This document shows, piece by piece, positions 55,032-64,000 of a stretch of DNA of 64,000 nt. The DNA lies in NCBI GenBank assembly GCA_963921425.1, contig OY992839.1:17716910-17780909 (forward strand), read 5' to 3'. The position numbers were made by a program, and so were the translations under genes. The notes under the pieces are model-generated. The model was not told the origin of the DNA and did no database searches. It saw nothing but the letters and a program-made list of their open reading frames with translations. Numbering within the stretch: the stretch's first letter is position 1; the number at the start of each line of letters is the position of its first letter. This DNA is from Dryas octopetala (taxonomy: Eukaryota > Streptophyta > Magnoliopsida > Rosales > Rosaceae).

Positions 55032-55325
55032 GCGCAGCTTTAAAACCTTTATTTTATATTTGCTATGTATTTCGAATTCATCTAATTCTTCAAAGTTACA
55101 ATGAACTACCGTAACTTTGAGGGTTGGTTTTATAAAGAAGTTTTGTATTTGTTTCTCCTGTTTTCGCTATTTAATTATTATCTCTGATCCAACTCGTACT
55201 AAACCCAAACGGTTTAACCTGTCTTGAGTATCTTGGGGGGATTAATACTTGATTTAGTGGTGTTAATTCCTTATGGCATTCAAGGTAGGTGCCTCAGTTG
55301 TATACCCGAGGTTTGGGGTGTGACA

Positions 55326-57544
55326 CTACCCACCCACTTCTCTACACTCACCTAAACTCATTTCTCACACTTTAATATACAAGGAAAATCACTTAGGATT
55401 CATGAACAATAATTTCTTCTTTTTATTCACAATCTTACTCTAAGATATTGCTTCCAATATCTGATTTTGTCTTGATCATTCATATTCCCAAATCCTGCTT
55501 TTTTTAATTGTTTTGTTTGATTTCTTCTCTTATTCACAATCTCACCCTAACATAAAAGTTCTTGGGCACATTACAAAGTACAATTTATGGGTTAATTTAA
55601 CCATGACCCCTCCTCTCTCACTCTCTTCCTATCTGATATAGGAGTATGTATAAGGTTGTATATCGGTTCAAAATTTGTGAGTGGATAGAGTTTAGGGTTT
55701 ATGAAAAAAAGAAAATATAAAGGAAGAAAAAGGGTGGAAAGTGTGTTTATTAGTAAGGTTATTTTAGAGACATTGGGGGGTGAACAAATAGGATTATTAT
55801 TTCTTAAAATTTACAAGTGTAATTTGGTATTAGGTGCCACAACAGCCTAATTTACTGAGTTAAAACATCACTCAGTAACAGTACTCCAATTTTTCATTTA
55901 AATGATAACTCAGAGACTAATCAAACAAGCATAAATCTGATTCTCAGATTGACACTCGAAACCAATTCACAGATTTTCCAAACAACACAAATCAAACACA
56001 CACAAGGATTATGTGACAGCCTAGGCACTCAAAGGATTCATCAGTATAGGCATCTCAGTGCTATCAACAACTACAGTGGTGTGTGTATGGTTAGCAGATT
56101 CAACTTATCATTTGGTTTCAAGTTATCATGCACATAAGTGAGGTGTTTATTGTGTGTTTATGATTCTATTTTATCATTAAGCAACATAATTGAAATAACT
56201 CGAGGAGGAAGACACAATATTGTTCACCCAGAAAAACCACTAAAGGGTTAAAAAAACTAGAGTTCTTTTTCGGTTGACCAAGCAATCCACTATTAAGAGT
56301 TTCAATACAAAGAGACACATAAACAAGCTCAATCACTTAATCCTAACTCTAAGTGGCAGCTATTTACCCTTGTGCATCTTTATGCAAACATCTTGAGTCT
56401 ACCAGTCAGTCATTCATGTCATTGGCAGCTCTTCTTTTAAGCTCTTCAATGCACAGCACTGACGACAACCAAGCACAACGGATCCAATGATAATGCTATG
56501 AAATGCAAGTATCGATTCTTTAAAAAAATTAGCTCCCTCAAGTTACAAAACTTAAAGGAGTCAATGAAGAATCCAAAATCTAAAATATATATGAGTGTTT
56601 GATGAATATGAAGAACACACAAAGCACACTCAGATTTTAGAAATAAATTTTTCATTAGAAAAATAATGTTCCTCGTTGGTATATTAAAACACACTCTCTC
56701 TAAAATACCCAAGGCGTAAATTGTAGAAATGAAAGAGGTGAAGAAGAATGTGTGCCGTACCCAAGTTTTGATCAAAACCAATGTCATCTAATTTGGACAC
56801 ATGGAGGATTCTTACTTGATTTAGCTAGAAGACAAATCTAGCAAAAAGAATATCCAAGTATCATGTCATAAAGGGATAATGATGAGAATGATGATGTGGC
56901 TGAAGAAGGAATATTGGGAAGAAAGAATTTCAGCTAAGAGAGTGTTTCCAGCTGTGTACGTGAGTAAGTGAGGAGGATGATGAATAGTGCATGTAAGATG
57001 TATTAAAACATGACTAAAAGCATGTGCACTGCACATGACAATTAAATCAAGAATGGGTTTATAGTAATAATATTCTTTGACTAGTCCAATACCAGTACCA
57101 TTTAACACATGTAACGGCTGAAATTGATAACCATATGATAGGCCCAAATACCAATACACATAACCTCCCAACACCATTTAACACATGTAATGGGCTGAAA
57201 AAGAAAACCATATGACTGACCTAAAAACCAACACATATAACCACATGGGCTCAGCACATGCCATTTTAAATGAAGAAAAATAAAGATTGAAGGCATGTTA
57301 ATGACACATCAAACATGCAAAAATGTGATGCATGAAATTCATTTTACCTTAGAGTATCAGGTCTTTAAATTTCAAACTTGATATCTTCAACCCAAAAAGC
57401 AAACCTTAAGAAAATAAAATTCTTAGAGCTTGTTGAATGTGATAATAGTCGAATGATTACAATGTTTTTGGCAAGGATAAGCCAATTTCTAAATACTTAA
57501 AACTAACAATAAGGAGGTGGAATTATAGGGTAGGTGGAAAAATA
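55326..57544. other. AT-rich intergenic with a 76-bp tandem duplication
   Basis: CCATTTAACACATGTAA... occurs at 57098-57173 and 57174-57247 (diverged). No credible gene: the minus-strand open frames near 56446-57296 have no family likeness. Confidence 0.45.
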
Positions 57545-57560
57545 CACTACTACAAAAAAG
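57545..57560 (+). repeat. CACTA 5' terminal inverted repeat
   Basis: CACTACTACAAAAAAG. The preceding 3 bases ATA would be the 3-bp target duplication, to be matched at the unseen right end. Confidence 0.8.
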
Positions 57561-58114
57561 CTTACAAAAAAGCTCATACATATCACTAGATTAATATCAG
57601 TTTTAAGGGTATTCAATATAATATGGTTTTTAATATCGTTTAAAAGTTTTTTTTTCAAAAAATGATATTTAAACTAGTTTATATATCATCAGAATTTTGA
57701 ATGTGATATATTATGTTGGACAAATTTATTAACCCTAATTTAAAAGTGATATCTATACAAATAAATGATGCTTAAATTTTAGAATGGGAAAATCGGGGTA
57801 CTGTTCATGACTTAAAAAAAATTTGGTAGCCCGCATTTATACACTTAGACTCACACACCCACACTTAGTCACTCACATCCAAACTGAACCAAACCCAAAC
57901 CCACACCCTAACTCATCATCTTTTTCATCAATTTCTAACGAAGATATATGGATTGAGCTCGAAGGTTAAGCTAGCTAGCTGGTTTTCCAATCCACCCAAC
58001 CTTAAGACGTCGAGAGCGAACACTTGCAAATCGAGATCGATGGGTTGAGCGCGCGCGAAGGCTTGCAGAGAGCAAAGGCGACAGAGAGATAGAGATAAGT
58101 CTGAGAAGTCGCAA

Positions 58115-58189
<75 letters not shown>

Positions 58190-58840
58190 CTGAACAACGT
58201 CGCGAGATCGAGATCGACCAAGAGAACCCTTCCCGATACCCCTACCCAGCCTTCGTGATTTCAGGTATTTGATAAGATTGTTTTGTTATTTTTTCTTTTT
58301 AATTTGAAGTTTAGATTCCGGATTAAGGGTTCTAATATCTGCAAGTTGTTTGAACATGTATGCATTACTATTTGGGTGTTTTGTTATTTGGGTGTTTTTG
58401 GAATTTGGATTTGTTTGTATTTGGGTGTTTTGTAGATTGTTTGAACTTGGGTTTGTTTGAATTTGGGTGCTGGAATTGTTTGTATTTAACTGAAATATGG
58501 AACTTGGGTCGACTGTGTTATGAATTTGGGTATGTGGTTAATTTGTTTGATTTTGGGTTTGAGGTCTAATATATTATGTGGCTTTTGCAATTAAGGGTAG
58601 AGTTCTAGGTAAAGATATATAGGTTTAAACCCAATACATTGCCAGGCTTCAACTAGGTCATATGGTGTCAATATAATTGAATATTTGATGAGTTCTAGGT
58701 AAAGGTATATGTGTTCTTTAGATGAGTTTCTGCTAATTAAAATTGACATTAATATTAGTTATATATTATCAGTTAATATGCTTCCTTTTGCATATGTTTA
58801 CTTGGGTTTATATTGAAATGGTGTTATTTTGTGTAAAAGT
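57561..58840 (+). other. CACTA 5' leader and upstream region
   Basis: Subterminal repeats to ~57780, then a region ending in a (GA)n run (58123-58184) and a TTTGGGTGTTTTG-rich T/G stretch (58370-58570). The latter has several diverged GTATTTGGGTGTTTT units. No ORF of interest on either strand. Confidence 0.5.
58123..58184 (+). repeat. (GA)n microsatellite in the CACTA leader
   Basis: About 28 GA units with one interruption at its start. Confidence 0.9.
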
Positions 58841-61800
58841 ATGGATAAAACATGGATGCATGCTGATAGAAGGTCTGTGGAGTATGAGGCCCTAGTTGAG
58901 AGTTTTTTGAGAATTGGATTACAGAATGCTACCAATCCGAAGTACATCTATTGTCCTTGCTTGAAATGTGTAAACTTGAAAAGGTATACCGTTAGAGTGA
59001 TTAGGGAGCATCTATAATTTAATGGTTTTGACATAAGGTATGCGAAGTGGATATGGCACGGTGAAGTTGATGGTTGTACAAGTAGAGATACAAAAAACGA
59101 AAGAGAACCTAGTGTCTGTGGGTCCGAAACAGTAAACATGTGTGAGAGTGCCTTTGATAATTTCAATGATAATCCATACGAGTTTAGTCATTATGTTGAT
59201 GAAGGATTGAGACCCTTATATGATAATTGTGTGAAGTACAACAAGCTATCTGCATTGGTTAGACTATTCAATCTGAAGGCAAAACATGGGTGGTCTGATA
59301 TTAGCTTTTATGAACTGCTAGTTGCTATTGGTGATATGCTGCTAAAATTAAGGTCATGTGCTACCCTTGTCTATGTATGAGGCAAAGAAGACATTGTCTG
59401 CTTTAGGAATGAAGTATGATAAGATTCATGCATGCCTAAACGATTGTATTTTGTATAGAAATGAGTACGAAGATGAAAGTAGGTGCCCCAAGTGTGACCA
59501 ATCTAGGTGGAAATTAAACAAGCAAGGGGTTGAGCAAGAAGGGGTTCCGGCAAAAGTCTTGTGGTACTTTCCATCTATTCCAAGGTTTAAACGAATGTTT
59601 AAATGTGGTGAGACATCAAAGGATCTTACTTGGCATGCTGATCATAGAGTCAACGATGGCATGCTACGTCATCCAGCTGATTCTCCGGCTTGGAAGTTGG
59701 TTGACCATAAGTGGCCAGATTTTGAAAATGTGCCTAGAAATCTAAGGTTGGCTCTTTCGGCAGATGGGATCAACCCACATAGTTCCTTAAGTAGCCGATA
59801 TAGTTGTTGGCCCGTCATCTTAGTGACGTATAACCTTCTTCCATGGCTTTGCATGAAGAGGAAGTTTATGATGTTAACTCTTTTGATTTCCAGTTCTAAG
59901 CAGCCATGAAATGACATAGATGTCTATTTGCAACCATTGATTGATGATCTAAAAGCATTATGGAATGGAATTAATGGGATGTATGATGGGTTTAGAAAAA
60001 AACACATTTACCTTGAAGGGTGTACTCTTGTGGACAATCAATGACTTTCCCGCTTATGGTAATTTGTCGGGGTGCACCATTAAAGGGTATAAAGCGTGTC
60101 CCATCTACGGTGAAAACACGGATAGTGTTAGGCTGAAACATGGTAGGAATAACAGTTTTTAAGGCCACAGAAGGTTCTTGCCACGCCACCATCCATATCG
60201 GAATGAAATGACAACGTTTAATAACAAGCAGGAATTTGGTTATGCTCCTAAACCTCTAAGTGGAGAGGAGGTCTTAGCTAAAGTGTCGGGTATCAATTGT
60301 ATCTTCAGAAAGCAACATGTAGAGCAGCCTAGGTGGTGAAACTCATTTTCCATGTTGGAAGAAAAGGTCCATATTCATTCTTTGACCTTGAATATTGGAA
60401 GTCTCTTCACATTCGGCATTCTCTAGATGTTCTGCACATCGAAAAGAACGTGTGCGAGAGTCTTATTGGAACCTTACTAAACATTCCAGGGAAGACAAAA
60501 GATGGGATTGCTTCCCGTCTAGATCTTATGGAAATAGGGGTACGACTTGACTTGGCACCCAAAGTTGGGCCGAAAAGAACCTTTCTACCTGCTGCTCCAT
60601 ATACACTGTCTAGGGGTGAGAAACAGGCATTATGCAGATCTTTGATGGGTATAAAGGTCCCAGAAGGTTACAGCTCGAACATAAGAAATCTAGTATCCAT
60701 GCAAGAGTTGAAACTATTTGGTCTTAAGTCCCATGATTGCCACGCCTTGATGCAACAATTGTTACCAGTAGCCATACGTTCGGTGCTGCCCAAGCATGTG
60801 AGATACGCGATTACTAGGTTATGTTTCTTCTTTAATGCCCTATGTAATAAAGTGATTGATGTGTCAAAGTTGGATAAAATCCAATCAGAACTTGTAACGA
60901 CATTGTGTTTATTGGAGAAGATCTTTCCACCTTCATTCTTCGATATAATGATTCACTTAACCGTGCACCTTATTAGAGAGGTTCGATTGTGTGGACTGGT
61001 CTATTATAGATGGATGTATCCATTTGAAAGAGGCATGAAAGTGCTAAAGGGTTTTGTAAGGAACCATAACCGTCCGGAGGGCAGCATCGTTGAGAGTTAT
61101 ATAGGTGAGGAAGCTGTGGAGTTTTGCTCCGAGTATTTGTCTGATGCAAAATCAGTTGGAATCCCTCCTTCGCAAATGGGTCAACCAACCTTTAGCAGAC
61201 CTATCTCAGGTGCTAAGGTACAATCAGTCCACCGTGAAGACTGGGAGCAGGCACACCGTTGTGTATTGGAGAATGCTGATGAGGTCGACCCTTATGTTGA
61301 GTAAGTTACATTTTATCCACCACTAACACTTATAGAATAACTAAGTTACTAACACTTATATAGTAAGTTACAATTGGTTAAATTTTATGAAATCTATTTG
61401 CAGATTACATAAGGCTTACTTGAGTGACTTTTATAAGAGTAAAAAGAAGAGTGAAAAGTGGATGCTAGATGAGCATAACCGCACGTTTATCTATTAGTTA
61501 CGTGACAAGGTATTATACTTTTAATTACCCTTTCAATGCACTTACCCTTTGTAAACGTTTGGTAATAATTAATATATTTTAAAAGTGTTAATTAACCATT
61601 AATAATTAATATAGGAGGTAGATGAGATAAACAGTGGATCGAATGACATAACACCCTCATTGAGGCGACTAGCTCAAGGGCCACCTATGAGTGTGCTTAA
61701 ATACGAGGGTTATGAGATAAGGGGTGCCATTATCACACAAAAACACGTGACATGGTACGTTCTGTCCAAAACAGTGGGGTGAGCTTGGTGGCAAATACAA

Positions 61801-62283
61801 TGCAGGTGGCGAGCGCGAAGGATAAAAATCCAGTTTACGCTGATATGGCTTTCTATGGGGTTATCCAAGAGATTTGGGAGCTTGATTATAACGGTTTTTA
61901 GGTGCCTTTGTTTAAGTGTGAATGGATAGTGAACAAAAAGGGAATAAAAAACAGATGAATTAGGGTTCCTTTTGGTAAACTTGAATAGGATAGGTCACAA
62001 GAGAGACGCATTTGCTTTGGCTGCCCAAGTGAAGCAAGTCTTTTATGTAGAGGACCCACTCGACTCTAGCTGGTCAGTAGTGCTTGCAGCCCCGACTACA
62101 GATTATCAAGATGGTGCACATGAGGATGACTTAGGGGACACTGGTGTTCACGCTCAATCCTTTACTGAAGGAATACAATCTATCGAGGAATTTGATGATA
62201 TACTTGGTGATGGTGATAACACTTACAAGAGAGATAATTGCGAGGGCATATGGATTGATCACTCAAGAAAACAAAAACCATAA
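58841..62283 (+). pseudogene. TNP2-type CACTA transposase, decayed
   Basis: Starts at an ATG at 58841. Parts in order: transposase-associated domain (MDKTWMHADRRSVEYE..., CPC..C, to ~59100); TNP2 (Transposase_21) core from YDKIHACLNDC and CPKCDQSRWK through WHADHRVNDG, LSADGINP, LPPWLCMK-like and LLWTINDFPAYGNLSG to EYWKSLHIRHSLDVLHIEKNVC. A DUF4218 part follows (60720-61150), then after an intron (61301-61403) and a further one the DUF4216 part (61640-62090). TNP2 proteins cut and join CACTA ends in the nucleus. Breaks: TAA at 59015, shift ~59345, TGA at 59907, shift ~59995, TAA at 60160, shift ~60330, TAG at 61496, and stops with a frame change in 61780-61960. The longest open block is 60333-61304. 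Confidence 0.88.
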
Positions 62284-62817
62284 TCCATGCATTTTTTTGT
62301 CATGTAATTTGATGCTAATTTGTAATTTAATTTGAATACTTTCTACTTTCATTTCTTTCATTTCAAGAACGATTTGTATTTTTTTAGGCTGTTTTCCTTG
62401 TATATTTTACCAAGTTGAATATTTCATGGCTTACTTACTTAGGCTATTTTCCTTGTATTATTTACTAAGTTTACTAAGTGTTAGTATTGATTAATTAATA
62501 GAGGTGAGAGGCTTGTGTTTTCCTTGTGTATATCCATGCTTTCTTATAGATGTGTATACCTTGTGTTTTCCTTGTAGAGGCATACTTACTTAGACTGTTA
62601 AAACATTGCTTACAGATGTGTATATATTGATTAATAGAGGTGAGAGGCTTGTGTTTTCCTTGTGTATATCCATGCTTTCTTATAGATGTGTATACCTTGT
62701 GTTAATTTCCCTTGTAGATGCTTACTTACTTAGGCTGTTTTCCATGGCTTACTTATGTATGTACTGTAATTTTTGTTTTTAATTACACAATTTTGCTACA
62801 GTTTTGATCTTCGAGTA
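62284..62817 (+). other. CACTA inter-gene spacer with ~140-bp tandem duplication
   Basis: A segment with TAGAGGTGAGAGGCTTGTG...CTTATAGATGTGTATACC lies at ~62485-62624 and again at ~62625-62753, slightly changed. Confidence 0.7.
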
Positions 62818-63980
62818 ATGGCAACACCGAAAGGCAAGAAGGGAAAAAGAAAAGGCAGGAGAACGCCAAAAGGAAAGAAAGGTGCAGTGTCCACACCAAA
62901 GGCAACCAAAGTCCCACCTGAAGATGAGGAGAATGTGGATGCCAAAGCAAGCTCAAGTTCGAAGCAAGCGACGATTACTACTGCTGATAGTAGTTCCACT
63001 CGGGGAATTACACAGATGCACCATGTAACTGTGAAGAAAGCTTTAGGCCGAAAAGTTCAAGTGCAGTATAATACACATGGTGTACCGGTAGGAGAAGCTC
63101 GTCAGACTTTAGCTTCATACATAGGGGTTAAGGCGAGGACCACAGTCCCTATTATTGAAGAAAGCTGGCCGAAGGTGGATAAGGACTTAAAAAAAAAATC
63201 TGGGAGGATGTTGAGGTATTTCAGCTTCATTTTACCTATTGTAACCGTTAATTAGCTGCATGTTTATCCTGAGGTATTTGCTACATTTTTAATGATTGTT
63301 TGTCCTCATTAACCCTAAATATAGGCTGCCTTTGATCTTCCCTCTACAAGCCTAAAGATGGTGTTGTCTTCAGCTAGCATTAAGTGGAGAACATTCAAGA
63401 CTAATCTTACAAAAAAATACATGCTTCCATTCAAGGACGATCCAAAGGCTTTGAAACTCACACCCAAGCAATATGAGAACTTCATTGAGAAACGACATTG
63501 GGAGGCATTTGTTGCACGCCGACTATCAGACTCATTTATGGTAAGCTTGTTCATTTGTGCTAGCTGCTGCCAAAAGCTGTTGCTCCAGCTACATTTGATA
63601 TTTGCAAAGTATTAAATTTTGGTTATTTCAAGAACCCATTTTCCTCATGATATGTGTTATAGTTTGGTTCCTTGTACTTAATTGTAGGAACTACATGAGG
63701 CACAAAGCAAGAGAACTGCAAAGAGGAAGTATCACCATAGATTGTCGCGAAAAGGATATATAGGCTTGAGGAGGATTTGGTAAGCTTGTGAATGGATATC
63801 TGCATGTCTAGTTTAACTAGCATTTTTCACTTGCTTTTTTAATGTTAAATTTGGTTCTATGGATAGAGGAAACAAAATGTGGCATTGTAGGATCTTGACC
63901 ATTTTGTTCTATGGAAGAAGGCACGTGAAGATTCTAATGGGAACTTAACTGAGGAAGTACAATCGGTGGCTGATGTCATT
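62818..63980 (+). pseudogene. Second CACTA gene, Transposase_24 family, decayed
   Basis: ATG at 62818; exons by GT-AG borders 62818-63215, 63325-63540, 63688-~63780 and ~63867-63980, continuing beyond the window. The start is a Lys/Gly-rich basic repeat (TPKGKKG twice), then a linker, then the plant Transposase_24 domain: AAFDLPSTSLK, WRTFKTNL.KKYM.PF.DDP, FIEKRHWEAFVARRLSDSFM, ELHEAQSKRTAKRKYHHRLSRKGYIGL and FVLWKKARED. In other CACTA elements this second gene encodes a subterminal DNA-binding helper. Breaks: an A10 run at 63189-63198 puts exon 1 out of frame with the expected IWEDV, one base seems lost after KGYIGL, and a TAG lies in the last exon. Confidence 0.8.
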
Positions 63981-64000
63981 GTAAGAATTCTGACCTGTTA

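Larger units (their letters stand above)
52307..55325 (+). repeat. LTR-like element, plus orientation (family C, copy 2)
   Basis: The 3' edge CCGAGGTTTGGGGTGTGACA at 55325 and the preceding ~500 bp match the end of the minus copy at 47553-49796. A TATA box (TCTATAAATAAAG) lies at 53113-53125, followed by a leader with AAGAAGAGACATACC. The 5' edge at 52307 (TGTA followed by an A-run and CCCTGAATTTTCGG) is a guess. No retrotransposon protein domain was found inside, and small ORFs here are not credible. Confidence 0.5.
57545..64000 (+). mobile_element. CACTA (En/Spm, CMC) DNA transposon, 3' end outside window
   Basis: The 5' terminus CACTACTACAAAAAAG (57545-57560) is the classic CACTA terminal motif. 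Downstream, in the standard order and all on +, come a long leader, a TNP2-type transposase gene with DUF4218 and DUF4216 parts, and a second gene of the Transposase_24 family. Short subterminal words (GTGATATnTA, ATATCAGTTTTAAG) recur in the first 250 bp. Both genes carry stops and frameshifts, so this copy is not autonomous. The right terminus must lie beyond 64000. Confidence 0.85.

Noticed and set aside
58370-58570. Open frame with Phe/Gly/Leu repeats in the CACTA leader
   Set aside because: Made by diverged TTTGGGTGTTTTG repeats; not a coding pattern.
1-64000. CRISPR arrays, rRNA, organellar insertions
   Set aside because: No regularly spaced short repeats with unique spacers, no rRNA-like blocks, and no mitochondrial or plastid gene recognised.

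Overview
The window is nuclear DNA from a dicot plant. Four intact-looking genes have plant exon structure and plant-specific families, and the rest is a dense graveyard of plant transposable elements. The species cannot be read from the sequence; a woody eudicot, possibly Rosaceae, is only a guess.

Layout. 0-2.9 kb holds two fragments of an endogenous plant pararetrovirus (Caulimoviridae-type) facing each other: the 3' end of the polyprotein (RT/RNase H) plus a second ORF on +, then a piece of the polyprotein on -. 2.85-8.0 kb is the 3' half of a Tat-lineage Ty3/gypsy element: decayed integrase, two antisense ORFs (one resembling the 'putative gypsy type transposon' family) and a probable 3' LTR. 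It abuts a decayed Myb/SANT-like gene (8.05-8.96 kb). A four-exon group A bZIP gene close to GBF4 spans 10.0-16.6 kb. Its large last intron carries a complete 1.8-kb LTR element with apparently identical LTRs and a 5-bp target duplication. 17-23 kb holds MITEs, a foldback, an LTR copy and a 32-bp perfect palindrome. Then come a GPI-anchored phytocyanin-like gene (23.6-25.3 kb, +), an RTM2-like Hsp20/tail-anchor gene (27.6-29.1 kb, +) with a broken partial duplicate beside it, and the single-exon ROH1 gene (33.1-34.4 kb, -).

36-55 kb has no host gene that I can find. It is a nest of long LTRs. A 2.8-kb solo LTR (TSD TTAAA, with an internal 51-bp hairpin-forming tandem array) sits inside another LTR of opposite orientation. 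A 1.9-kb solo LTR (TSD AGGTG) can be dated relative to its host repeat, because a second copy of that repeat in this window keeps the empty site. Several MITEs are present, including a Mutator-like one with a 9-bp TSD.

From 57.5 kb to the window end lies a CACTA (En/Spm, CMC) DNA transposon on +: terminal motif, GA-rich leader, decayed TNP2-type transposase and a second decayed Transposase_24-type gene. Its 3' end is outside the window.

The four host genes do not form a pathway. They are separate transcription units (transcription factor, cell-surface protein, small-HSP-like membrane protein, exocyst-related protein) separated by repeats. No rRNA, convincing tRNA gene or CRISPR array was seen.
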